NCBI RefSeq assembly: GCF_001552155.1
Contig: NZ_BCQQ01000075.1
Coordinates: 1 to 34,997 of the forward strand
Direction of reading: 5' to 3'
Length of the DNA stretch: 34,997 nt
Source: Actinomadura formosensis NBRC 14204
GTDB lineage: Bacteria; Actinomycetota; Actinomycetes; Streptosporangiales; Streptosporangiaceae
The notes under the pieces were generated by a model that was not told the origin of the DNA, ran no database searches, and was given only the letters and a program-made list of their open reading frames with translations. Every line of letters starts with the position of its first letter. Within the stretch, counting starts at the first letter, position 1. Shown piece after piece: positions 6,098-14,476 of this stretch. Made by a program: the position numbers and the translations under genes.

Positions 6098-8632
6098 GTG
6101 GCAGGCAACCTCACGCGCGACGAGGCGCGGGAACGGGCCCGGCTGCTCACCGTCGAGTCATACGCGGTCGAACTGGACCTCACCACCGGTGAGGAGCGGT
6201 TCGGTTCCACCACCGTGGTCAGGTTCGGCAGCGCCGAGGCCGGCGCGTCCACGTTCATCGACCTGCACGACGCCGTCGTGCGGGAGGTGACGCTGAACGG
6301 CAAGGCGCTGGACCCCGCCTCCTATGACGCCGAGAAGGGCCGGGTGCCGCTGCCGGACCTGGCCGCGGACAACGAACTGCGGGTCGTGGCCGACTGCGCG
6401 TACACGCGGTCGGGCGAGGGCCTGCACCGGTTCGTGGACCCGGTGGACGGCAGCGTGTACCTGTACTCGCAGTTCGAGACGGCGGACGCGCACCGCATGT
6501 TCACCTGCTTCGACCAGCCCGACCTGAAGGCGACCTTCGAGTTCACCGTCAGGGCGCCCGGGGACTGGCAGGTCGTCACGAACGAGCCGGCCGAATCCGC
6601 CGAGGGCGGGACATGGCACTTCCTGCCGACGCCGCAGATCTCCACCTACATCACCGCGCTCGTCGCCGGGCCGTACCACGTCGTCCGGGACGAGTACCGC
6701 CGCGACGACGGCACGGTCATCCCGCTCGGCGTGTTCTGCCGGGCGTCGCTGGCCGAGCACCTCGACGCCGACGCGATCGTGGACGTGACCCGGCAGGGCT
6801 TCGCCTACTTCGAGAAGGTCTTCGGGCGCCCGTACCCGTTCACCAAGTACGACCAGCTGTTCGTCCCGGAGTTCAACGCGGGCGCGATGGAGAACGCGGG
6901 CGCCGTGACGTTCCTGGAGGACTACGTCTTCCGGTCGCGGGTCACCGACGCCGCCTACGAGCGGCGGGCGGAGACGATCCTGCACGAGATGGCGCACATG
7001 TGGTTCGGCGACCTCGTCACCATGCGCTGGTGGGACGACCTGTGGCTGAACGAGTCGTTCGCCACGTACGTGAGCGTCCTGTGCCAGGCCGAGGCCACCA
7101 AGTGGACGGGCTCGTGGACGACGTTCGCGAACCTGGAGAAGGCGTGGGCGTACCGGCAGGACCAGTTGCCGTCCACGCACCCGATCTCCGCCGACATTCC
7201 CGACATCCGCGCGGTGGAGGTGAACTTCGACGGGATCACCTACGCCAAGGGCGCGTCCGTCCTGAAGCAGCTCGTGGCCTATGTCGGTCTCGACAACTTC
7301 CTGGAGGGCGTGCGGCGCTACTTCGACCGGCACGCGTGGGGCAACACCGTCCTGACGGATCTGCTGGGCGCGCTGGAGGAGACGTCCGGGCGCGATCTCG
7401 CGTCGTGGTCGAAGGAGTGGCTGGAGACGGCCGGCGTCAACACCATGCGGCCCGAGTACGAGCTGGACGGCGAGGGGAACTTCTCGTCGTTCGCCGTCTT
7501 GCAGGAGGCCAAGGCCGACTACCCGACGCTGCGGTCGCACCGCCTCGCGATCGGCCTGTACGACAGGACGGCGGAGGGGCTCGTCCGGCGTGAGCGGGTC
7601 GAACTGGACGTGGTGGGCGCCCGGACGGAGGTTCCGCAGCTCGTCGGCCAGAAGCGGCCCGACCTCGTCCTGGTCAACGACGACGACCTCACCTACGCCA
7701 AGATCCGGCTGGACGAGCACTCGCAGCGCACCCTGATCGAGAGCATCGGCGACGTCAGGGAGAGCCTGGCGCGCGCGCTGTGCTGGTCGGCGGCGTGGGA
7801 CATGACGCGCGACGCGGAGATGGCCACGCGCGACTACATCCGGCTGGTCGCGAAGGGCATCCGCGGCGTCACCGACATCTCGGTCACCCAGACGCTGCTG
7901 CGGCAGGCGCGCACCGCGATCCAGCAGTACGCGGACCCGGCCTGGCGCGAGGAGGGCCTCGCGCTGCTCGCCGACACGCTGTCGGGGCTGGCGCGCGAGG
8001 CCGAGCCCGGCTCGGACCTCCAGCTCGCCTACACGCAGGCGTTCGCCGCGTCCGCCGTGAGCGAGGAGCACCTGGCGTTCGTCCAGGCCCTGCTGGACGG
8101 CTCGCAGGTCCTCGACGGCCTCACGGTCGACACCGACCTGCGCTGGGCGCTGCTGCGCCGCCTGGTCGTCACCGGGCGGGCGGGCGAGGCCGAGATCGAC
8201 GCCGAGCACGAGCGGGACCGCACCGCGGCCGGCGAGCGGCACGCCGCCGCCTGCAGGGCCGCGATCCCGACCGCGGAGGCCAAGGCCGCCGCGTGGGAGC
8301 GGATCGTGTCCGGCGACCTGCCCAACGCGGTGTACCGGGCGACGCTCGGCGGCTTCGTGGAGCCCGACCAGGCCGAGCTGCTGCCGCCCTACGTCGACCG
8401 CTACTTCGCCGAGGTCGGGCGGATCTGGAAGGAGTGGTCGAGCGACATGTCGCAGACGTTCGCCGAGGTCGCCTACCCCTTCCTGGTGATCGAGCAGTCC
8501 ACGATCGACCGGACCGAGTCCTACATCGCCGAGCAGAACCCGCCGGCGGCGCTGGCCCGGCTGCTGTCGGAGGGACGCGACGGCGTCGCCCGCGCGCTGC
8601 GCGCCCGCGCGAAGGACGCCGCGTCGGCCTGA
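6098..8632 (+). CDS. pepN: Aminopeptidase N (M1 family zinc metallopeptidase)
   Basis: 844 residues; removes N-terminal amino acids from peptides in the cytosol. The substrate-anchoring GAMEN motif is at residues 262-266, the zinc site is HEMAH at 296-300 and the third ligand is Glu319 in LNESFATY, giving the canonical HExxH-X18-E. The C-terminal half is the helical ERAP1-C-like domain. Length agrees with actinobacterial PepN (about 850). The start is GTG at 6098 with AAGGAG at 6087-6092, good spacing, giving MAGNLTRDEARERARLLTVESY, the family's usual N-terminus. It is divergent from the reductase gene across 177 bp and is followed after 27 bp by a 13-bp-stem hairpin. Confidence 0.96.
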   Translation: MAGNLTRDEARERARLLTVESYAVELDLTTGEERFGSTTVVRFGSAEAGASTFIDLHDAVVREVTLNGKALDPASYDAEKGRVPLPDLAADNELRVVADCAYTRSGEGLHRFVDPVDGSVYLYSQFETADAHRMFTCFDQPDLKATFEFTVRAPGDWQVVTNEPAESAEGGTWHFLPTPQISTYITALVAGPYHVVRDEYRRDDGTVIPLGVFCRASLAEHLDADAIVDVTRQGFAYFEKVFGRPYPFTKYDQLFVPEFNAGAMENAGAVTFLEDYVFRSRVTDAAYERRAETILHEMAHMWFGDLVTMRWWDDLWLNESFATYVSVLCQAEATKWTGSWTTFANLEKAWAYRQDQLPSTHPISADIPDIRAVEVNFDGITYAKGASVLKQLVAYVGLDNFLEGVRRYFDRHAWGNTVLTDLLGALEETSGRDLASWSKEWLETAGVNTMRPEYELDGEGNFSSFAVLQEAKADYPTLRSHRLAIGLYDRTAEGLVRRERVELDVVGARTEVPQLVGQKRPDLVLVNDDDLTYAKIRLDEHSQRTLIESIGDVRESLARALCWSAAWDMTRDAEMATRDYIRLVAKGIRGVTDISVTQTLLRQARTAIQQYADPAWREEGLALLADTLSGLAREAEPGSDLQLAYTQAFAASAVSEEHLAFVQALLDGSQVLDGLTVDTDLRWALLRRLVVTGRAGEAEIDAEHERDRTAAGERHAAACRAAIPTAEAKAAAWERIVSGDLPNAVYRATLGGFVEPDQAELLPPYVDRYFAEVGRIWKEWSSDMSQTFAEVAYPFLVIEQSTIDRTESYIAEQNPPAALARLLSEGRDGVARALRARAKDAASA

Positions 8633-8659
8633 TCCGGCCTGACCGCCCCTGTCCCCGGC

Positions 8660-8694
8660 CCCCGTGACCGTGGGATCGTTGCACGGTCACGGGG
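8660..8694. terminator. Perfect 13-bp hairpin between pepN and the next gene
   Basis: CCCCGTGACCGTG (8660-8672) pairs perfectly with CACGGTCACGGGG (8682-8694) around a 9-nt loop. It starts 28 bp after the pepN stop and ends 26 bp before the next start codon. No T-tract follows, as is common in actinobacteria. It may terminate pepN or act in the 5' leader of the downstream gene. Confidence 0.65.
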
Positions 8695-8720
8695 AGGGGG
8701 CGGCCACGGGGAGGGACGGT

Positions 8721-9719
8721 ATGGAAACGGCTCATGACGTGCTGATGGCGCTCGCGCGGCGGTACGCGTTCGGGGATCTGGCGGCGCTGATCACGCAGGG
8801 CACCCTGGCCGCGGACGGCCGCCCGGCGCGGATCGCGGCGCTGTGCGCGTTCGGGCAGCGCGTCCTGGACCTGGACGCCGAGGACTTCGGCATGCCGGAG
8901 GACGCCGGGGAGGTCCCGCGCGACCTGCTCGACCGGGCCCGCGCCAGCCGGATGCCGCAGACACCGTGGGAACGGCCGCGCGGCGCCCTCGCGAGCCTGC
9001 GTCCCGCCTACTCCCTCCTGCTGGAGGTCATCGCGATCCGCTGGCATCGCCGCGACATGGCCGCGCTGGTCGCCGCCGTCCACATCGCCGCCGAATACCT
9101 GCCGATGCTGGCCTGGGAGCCCGTCCTCGGCCACGCCGGCGATCCCGCGCTGATCGGCGCGTCGGTGTGCGGGGAGGGCAGCCGGTTCGGCGTTCCCGTG
9201 GAGCCCGGCTCGGCCCGGATGTGCGACCACACGCGGGCGGAACGTTCCGCCTGCGAGCGGACGCTCCGCGTCGCGAAGGAACCGGGGCCGGGCTGGCGCG
9301 CCTACCTGGACCGGCAGCACAGCCAGGTCGCGTCCGCACTCGGCGACTGCGCGGCCCGCTGCCGGACGCCGTGCACGGTCATGACCCGCCTGGACGGCCT
9401 CGTCCGCGCCGACCTGTCCGACCGCTGCAGGCTCGCCTGCGACTTCACCGACGGCGCCCTCGTCAAGCTCCGCCATGCGGCGCCCGTCGGGCACGGGTTC
9501 GGCGTCCCGTCCCCCGAAGAGGTGCAGACGGCGTGGAAGCGGGCGCTGAGGTCGCTGTCCCGCCACCCGCTCGGCCATAAGGCGCTGGCGGGCGCCGACG
9601 ACGACCCCTACCCCCTGCGGGGCCTGCCCGCGCTCTTTTCGGCCATCGCCGGGGCCGATCTGCATCCCGACACGCTGCTTCAGGACGTGACCGAGCGCAT
9701 CGCGTCCACCCTCGCCTGA
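8721..9719 (+). CDS. Cys-rich conserved hypothetical protein
   Basis: 332 residues from ATG 8721, which has GGGGAGGG about 8 nt upstream; starting at 8664 instead would place the N-terminus inside the hairpin. No family is recognised with certainty. The N-terminal third is helical (METAHDVLMALARRYAFGDLAALI). The middle has a hydrophobic helical stretch (SLLLEVIAIRWHRRDMAALVAAVHIAAEYLP). The region from about residue 155 holds an unusual set of cysteines: SVCGEG, RMCDHTRAERSACERT, GDCAARCRTPC and DRCRLACDF, about nine Cys in 90 residues, which suggests metal or disulfide chemistry (inference). No signal peptide is seen. Its 3' end overlaps the convergent malQ gene by 40 bp. Confidence 0.75.
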   Translation: METAHDVLMALARRYAFGDLAALITQGTLAADGRPARIAALCAFGQRVLDLDAEDFGMPEDAGEVPRDLLDRARASRMPQTPWERPRGALASLRPAYSLLLEVIAIRWHRRDMAALVAAVHIAAEYLPMLAWEPVLGHAGDPALIGASVCGEGSRFGVPVEPGSARMCDHTRAERSACERTLRVAKEPGPGWRAYLDRQHSQVASALGDCAARCRTPCTVMTRLDGLVRADLSDRCRLACDFTDGALVKLRHAAPVGHGFGVPSPEEVQTAWKRALRSLSRHPLGHKALAGADDDPYPLRGLPALFSAIAGADLHPDTLLQDVTERIASTLA

Positions 9720-11692
9720 AGGTCCTCCAGGAGGACGGGACGTCCTTCGGCGTCGGCGAGCGGGACGCGCCAGTTCGGGTACTCGTCGATGGTCCCGGGC
9801 TGGTTCTGGGTGCGGCGTTCGCCGACGGCGTCGGTGAGAGAGATGCCCCTGAGCCGGGCCGGGGTGCGGGCCAAGAAGGTGTGCAACGCCGTCACGATCT
9901 GCTCGTCATAGGTGGTCGCGCCCTCCGCGAGCGCCTGCATGACCTCGTCGGGCGGGGCCGCCAGCAGTTTTTCGTCGTGCAGGAGGGCCAGCCAGTCGTT
10001 GAGCTGACGGCGGTGGTCGTTCTCCTCTTCGGAGCGGGGACGGGCCAGCAGGCCGAGACGGTCACGGAGGGCGATGTGGTCGCCGTGGACGAATCCGGTG
10101 ATCGGCGGCATGTCGTGGGTGCCGACCGTGGCGAGCGACAGTTCCCGCCACTGGGCCGCGGGCTTGGGGCGTCCCTTTGCGTCGCGTTCGAACCAGAGGA
10201 GGGACGTGCCGAGGATGCCGCGGTCGGCCAACCGGTCGTGGAACTCGGCTTCCACGGTGCCAAGGTCCTCGCCGACCACGACGGCGTCCGCACGTTCGGC
10301 CTCCCAGGCGAGGCAGCCGAGAAGCGCGTCCCGGTCGTAGCGGACGTAGCAGCCGTCGGCCGGGGAACCGCCCTCGGGCACCCACCACAGCCGCGACACC
10401 TGCATGGCGTGGTCCAGGCGCAGGCCGCCCGCGTGCCGGAGCACGGCGGCGAGCATCTCCCGGAACGGGGCGTAGGCGGCGCCCGCGAGGCGCCGCGGGT
10501 GCCAGGGCGGCTGCCCCCAGTCCTGGCCGCGCTGGTTGAACTCGTCCGGCGGCGCCCCGACGCTCATGCCGGGCGCGAACAGGTCCCGGTAGATCCAGGT
10601 GTCGGCGCTGCCGTGCGCGACCCCGACCGCCAGGTCGTGGACGATCCCGACCGGCATCCCGGCGTCGCGGGCGGCCCGCTGCGCGGCCGTCAGCTGGCCG
10701 TCCAGGCGCCATTGCAGCCAGGAGTGGAAGTCCACGCGGCCGGCGAGCCGGGCGGCCTCGTCCGCGACGGCCCGGCTCCCGGCGTCGCGCAGTTCGGCGG
10801 GCCAGCGCCGCCAGTCCGGGCCGTGCTTCTCGGTGAGCGCGCACCAGGTGGCGAACGCGGTGAGGTCGCCTCCCTCGCGGGCGCGGAACGCATCGAGCCC
10901 GCGCTGCGCCTCGGGGCCGCGCGGCAGCCGGTGCAGGGATTCGAGGGCCTGGAGCTTGGCCGTCCACACCGCGTCCCGGTCCAGGGCGCCGCCGGGGACG
11001 CGCAGCGGCTCGGCGAGGGCGGCGAGCCGGTCGCGGTCGCCGGGCGGCAGCGCCGCGTACTCGGGCAGGTCCTCGACGCGCAGGTAGATCGGCGCGGCGA
11101 AGCGGCGGCTCGTCGGCGAGTACGGCGACGCCGTCACCGGCGGGACGGGTTCGGCCGCGTGCAGCGGGTTGATCAGCGTGAACCCGGCGCCCAGCTCGCG
11201 CGCGCTCCACGACGCGAAGTCGGCGAGGTCGCGCAGGTCCCCGAGACCCCAGGACGCACGGGAGCGCACCGAGTACAGCTGGGCGGTGAACCCCCATCCG
11301 CGCTCCGGCGTGCGGAGCCTGCGCGGGGCGACCAGCAGCGGCGTGCTCCGCGACCCGGCGCGCAGGCGGTGCCAGCCGAGCGGGAGTTCGGCCGTCGCCG
11401 GGAGGGTCCGCCCGGTCGCGAGTTCGACGGCCGCGTCCTCCGGGAGGGCATTCGGGAGGACGGCCGGGAGGACGTCGCCGCGGCGGATGACGACGACCGG
11501 CGGGAGCCCCGGCTCCCGGGCACGGTCCAGTTCCGCCCGGACGGCGGCCGGGGTGGAGGCGTCCACCCCGAGCGCCGACAGTACGGCGACCAGCGTGTCC
11601 GGTGCGACGGCCACCTTCCGCCCGCGCCAGTCGGTGTACCGGGCCGCGGCCCCGTGCCGCTCGGCCAGCCTGATCAGTTCGTCGTCGCCCAC
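9680..11692 (-). CDS. malQ: 4-alpha-glucanotransferase (amylomaltase, GH77)
   Basis: 670 residues; transfers alpha-1,4-glucan segments between maltodextrins in the cytosol. GH77 landmarks are present: SPYSPTSRRF for acceptor binding, the nucleophile Asp in GGLRLDHAMQVSRLWWVP, the acid/base Glu in VVVGEDLGTV, the third carboxylate in VGTHDMPPITG and the C-terminal NQPGTIDEYPNWRVPL. An N-terminal helical extension (about 90 residues, with DWRGRKVAVAPDTL) is typical of actinobacterial MalQ. The start is GTG at 11692, giving VGDDELIRLAERHG; the in-frame sequence further upstream lies in the amidase gene. It starts 28 bp downstream of the amidase stop and is probably co-transcribed with it. Tail-to-tail overlap of 40 bp with the Cys-rich protein gene. 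Confidence 0.94.
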   Translation of the reverse strand: MGDDELIRLAERHGAAARYTDWRGRKVAVAPDTLVAVLSALGVDASTPAAVRAELDRAREPGLPPVVVIRRGDVLPAVLPNALPEDAAVELATGRTLPATAELPLGWHRLRAGSRSTPLLVAPRRLRTPERGWGFTAQLYSVRSRASWGLGDLRDLADFASWSARELGAGFTLINPLHAAEPVPPVTASPYSPTSRRFAAPIYLRVEDLPEYAALPPGDRDRLAALAEPLRVPGGALDRDAVWTAKLQALESLHRLPRGPEAQRGLDAFRAREGGDLTAFATWCALTEKHGPDWRRWPAELRDAGSRAVADEAARLAGRVDFHSWLQWRLDGQLTAAQRAARDAGMPVGIVHDLAVGVAHGSADTWIYRDLFAPGMSVGAPPDEFNQRGQDWGQPPWHPRRLAGAAYAPFREMLAAVLRHAGGLRLDHAMQVSRLWWVPEGGSPADGCYVRYDRDALLGCLAWEAERADAVVVGEDLGTVEAEFHDRLADRGILGTSLLWFERDAKGRPKPAAQWRELSLATVGTHDMPPITGFVHGDHIALRDRLGLLARPRSEEENDHRRQLNDWLALLHDEKLLAAPPDEVMQALAEGATTYDEQIVTALHTFLARTPARLRGISLTDAVGERRTQNQPGTIDEYPNWRVPLADAEGRPVLLEDLQARVDAMRSVTS

Positions 11693-11720
11693 GCCCGCAC
11701 CATGCCCGGTGCGGGCGGGG

Positions 11721-13145
11721 TCACGCCGTCCAGATCTGCGGCTTGCGGCCGATCCAGGGGCGCGCCTCCTCCAGCTGCGCGGACAGCGAGATGAGCGTGC
11801 CCTCGCCGCCGAGACGCCCGGCGAGCATGACCCCGATCGGCAGCCCGTCATCGTTCCAATGCAGCGGAACGTTCACAGCGGGCTGCCCCGAAACGTTGTA
11901 CACCGCCGTGAACGGGGTGAAGTGCGTCTGGCGCCGGAAGTTCTCCTCCGGCTCCTGGCCGTGGAAGTAGCCGACGGGGACGGGCGGCATCGCGAGCGTC
12001 GGATGCAGGATCGCGTCGAACTCGTCCATCACGGGGAACGCCGCACGCAGCGCCCCCTGCAGCGCGGCCTGCGCCTGGAGCAGCTGCGGCGCGGTAGTGG
12101 CCTCGCCCAGGCCGCGGAGCCAGCGGGTCAGCGGCTGCAGGAGGTGCTCGTCCTCCTGCGGGACGGGGGTCATCGTCGCCATCACGCCCCAGAGGGTCGC
12201 GAAGTGCGGGAGCAGATCGGAGCCGAGCACCGGCGGCAGCTCCACGATCTCGTGGCCCAGTTCCTCCAGGAGCGCCGACGCCTCCTCGTAGGCGGCGACA
12301 CAGTCCGGGTGGACCTCGACACCGGGCACCGGAGGCTCCGCGCTCCGCGCGATCCGCAGCCGGCCCGGCGCCCGGTCGGCGTAGGACGAGAACGGTTCAC
12401 CGGCCTGGGGCGCCCTGTACAGGTCTCCGGGCATGGGACCGGACATCACGTCCAGCAGCAGGGCCGCGTCGCGGACGGTCCGGGCGATCGGCCCGTTCGT
12501 GGCCAGCCCGAACAGGTCGGGGAAGATCGGGCCCTGCGAGACGCGGCCGCGGGTCGGCTTGATCCCGAACAGCCCGCACGCGCTGCTCGGGATGCGGATC
12601 GAGCCGCCGCCGTCGCTGCCCTGCGCGACCGGCGCCAGCCCGGACGCGACCGCCGCCGCGGCGCCGCCGCTGGAACCGCCCGCCGACCTGGACAGGTCCC
12701 AGGGCGTCCGGGCCGGGGGCGCAACGTCACTCTCCGTGTAGCAAGGCAGCCCGAACTCGGGTGTCGTCGTCTTGCCGATGAGCACAGATCCCGCTTGCGC
12801 CAGCTTTGACACGACATGGTCGTCCGCGAACCCGGTCAGTTCGGAGAAGGCGGACGAGCCGCAGGTCATCCGGACCCCGTGCACCATGTTCAGGTCCTTG
12901 ATCGGGACCGGGACGCCGTGCAGCGGCGGCAGGTCCGCCGGGTCGGCCGCGCCCAGCACCGCCTTCTCGGCCTGCCGCGCCTCCTCCAGAGCCCGCTCGG
13001 CGGTGACCGTCACATAGGCACCGACCTGCGGGTTCAGCCGTTCGATGCGGTCCAGGTAGTGCTCGGCGAGCTCGACCGGAGATACTTCCCCGGTGCGGAC
13101 GGCGGCGGCCATCCGGGTGGCGCTGAGGTCATGGGTTCGTGTCAC
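11721..13145 (-). CDS. Amidase (amidase-signature family)
   Basis: 474 residues of the amidase-signature Ser-cisSer-Lys hydrolase family, which cleaves carboxylic amides. The triad is visible: Lys83 in VPIKDLN, cis-Ser158 in AGGSSGGAAAAVASG and nucleophile Ser182 in QGSDGGGSIRIPSSACGLFGIKPTRG. Substrate cannot be told from sequence. GatA is unlikely: no gatB or gatC is nearby and the C-terminal half differs. The start is GTG at 13145 (MTRTHDLSATRMAAAVRTGEVS); there is no Shine-Dalgarno, but a TAGCGT -10-like element ends 8 nt upstream, so the mRNA may be leaderless. It forms a probable two-gene unit with malQ. Confidence 0.9.
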   Translation of the reverse strand: MTRTHDLSATRMAAAVRTGEVSPVELAEHYLDRIERLNPQVGAYVTVTAERALEEARQAEKAVLGAADPADLPPLHGVPVPIKDLNMVHGVRMTCGSSAFSELTGFADDHVVSKLAQAGSVLIGKTTTPEFGLPCYTESDVAPPARTPWDLSRSAGGSSGGAAAAVASGLAPVAQGSDGGGSIRIPSSACGLFGIKPTRGRVSQGPIFPDLFGLATNGPIARTVRDAALLLDVMSGPMPGDLYRAPQAGEPFSSYADRAPGRLRIARSAEPPVPGVEVHPDCVAAYEEASALLEELGHEIVELPPVLGSDLLPHFATLWGVMATMTPVPQEDEHLLQPLTRWLRGLGEATTAPQLLQAQAALQGALRAAFPVMDEFDAILHPTLAMPPVPVGYFHGQEPEENFRRQTHFTPFTAVYNVSGQPAVNVPLHWNDDGLPIGVMLAGRLGGEGTLISLSAQLEEARPWIGRKPQIWTA

Positions 13146-13153
13146 AAACCGGA

Positions 13154-13159
13154 ACGCTA
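13154..13159 (-). promoter_or_regulatory. Candidate -10 element of amidase gene (leaderless)
   Basis: Minus strand TAGCGT followed by 8 nt and the GTG start at 13145, with no ribosome binding site between. This is the geometry expected of a leaderless actinobacterial transcript. No good -35 is seen. Confidence 0.35.
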
Positions 13160-13369
13160 GACGCCATGTACACGGGTATCCAAAAGGACAGGGACACTGC
13201 GGGGGGAAGGGAGAAGAGTATCGGTGTACCCCTCCGTACCGTAAGTTACCCACTGTCCTGATGGCAACAAAACTATTAACCCTGCATGACTAGTCGCCGA
13301 CCGGCCGGATGATTACTCTGCGCACGGAGGATCATGCCCCCGATAGGAAAGGAATACGGAGCGTCACTT

Positions 13370-14215
13370 ATGGCGATCACGGAGCGGGGCAACACGCAGG
13401 GATCCGGGGGCCGGCCCCAGGCCGAATCCGAGGAGACGCGGGCGGACGAGGCACGGCCGGAGGAAACACGTGAGCACCATCACCCGGCGCCGTTGAAGGA
13501 ACGGCCCGACGAGCGCGCCGCGGCCGCGCTCGACGACCCCCAGGTACGCCGGTGGCTGTGGCGCGCCGGCGCGGCCGTCGCCGCGGGCATCGCCGTCACG
13601 CTCGTGACCGGCTGGCGGCTCGGGCTCGCCGTGGCCGTCCTGGTGGTCATCGGCGACGTCGTCCGGACGTCCCGCAGGAGTTCCTCCGTCACCGCCTGGC
13701 AGAAGTCCTCGGCCGCCGAACGGCGCACCGAGCGGCAACTGAGGTCCCTGGAGCGCAACGGGTACCTCGTGCTGCACGCGCGGGCCGTTCCCCGAGACGA
13801 CGAGGGCGTCAGCGACGGGCGGATCGACCACCTGGTGATCGGGCCGAGCGGCGTCTACGCCATCGACTCCGAGAAGTGGGACAAGCGTCTCCCCGTGCGC
13901 ACCATGTCCCACCTCAAGCTCTTCCACGGCCCCTTCAACAAGAAGGACCGGCTGGACGAGGCGCGCTGGGAGGCCCAGATGGCGAGCAGCATCCTCGCCG
14001 AACGTGTGGGCTTCGACGTGCCCGTGCAGCCCTCCGTGGCCATCTACGGCCCGTCCATCCCGTGGAAGGTCATGCGGGTGCGGGACGTCGACGTCTACGC
14101 GGGCAACCGGGCGCGCGCGTACCTGCGCCGCCGCCCGAAGATCCTCACCGACAGCGACGTGCAGCGCATCTTCCAGGCGGCCGAGAAGGCCCTGCCGCCG
14201 AAGTACCCCGACTGA
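13370..14215 (+). CDS. Membrane-anchored NERD-domain protein
   Basis: 281 residues. A charged, disordered N-terminus (about 1-58) is followed by two hydrophobic segments (about 64-98) and then the nuclease-related NERD domain (about 112-225), recognised from AAERRTERQLRSLERNGYLVLH, GRIDHLVIGPSGVYAIDSEKW and the later SSILAERVG/VQPSVAIYG segments. NERD is a PD-(D/E)XK-like fold whose motif is normally D/E-x-K; here residues 166-168 are D-S-E, so the catalytic Lys position holds Glu and Lys follows at 169. The activity may be lost or altered. Start 13370 is preferred (GGAG 8 nt upstream); an ATG at 13334, only 3 nt after GGAGG, would add 12 codons including ATA, unlike the gene's codon use. A strong terminator follows. 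Confidence 0.85.
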   Translation: MAITERGNTQGSGGRPQAESEETRADEARPEETREHHHPAPLKERPDERAAAALDDPQVRRWLWRAGAAVAAGIAVTLVTGWRLGLAVAVLVVIGDVVRTSRRSSSVTAWQKSSAAERRTERQLRSLERNGYLVLHARAVPRDDEGVSDGRIDHLVIGPSGVYAIDSEKWDKRLPVRTMSHLKLFHGPFNKKDRLDEARWEAQMASSILAERVGFDVPVQPSVAIYGPSIPWKVMRVRDVDVYAGNRARAYLRRRPKILTDSDVQRIFQAAEKALPPKYPD

Positions 14216-14286
14216 GTCACCGCGAGGGCCGCGGGCGGTCTGCTTCCCCGGGCCGCCCACCCGAAGGCTCAACGACGAGCCCCGGC

Positions 14287-14323
14287 AGCGCCGGTGTCCG
14301 CCCCCCGGAGACCGGCGCTTTTT
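14287..14323 (+). terminator. Rho-independent terminator of the NERD gene
   Basis: AGCGCCGGT (14287-14295) pairs with ACCGGCGCT (14311-14319). A G-G mismatch separates a further inner TCCG/CGGA stem (14297-14300 with 14306-14309), and a T5 tract ends at 14323. This is the only textbook hairpin-plus-T-tract in the window, 72 bp after the NERD stop and 150 bp before ilvD. Confidence 0.85.
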
Positions 14324-14476
14324 CCATGCCCTCCCGGCGGTTGGTAGCATCGAGGGTCACCGGCCGGCCCATGCGCGACCTCCGCAGCGCCGGCGGCAGC
14401 GTCGCGATCCGCCGCTGCGAACGACGCTCCCGGAACAACTCGCCGGCACGGCATGTCACAGGTTGGAGAGGTCTCG

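Noticed and set aside
6158..8242. 694-codon minus-strand frame opposite pepN
   Set aside because: Shadow of pepN codon bias; no motifs.
13334..13369. ATG 13334 as start of the NERD gene
   Set aside because: Only 3 nt from GGAGG, and the 12 extra codons include ATA and low GC3; ATG 13370 is better.
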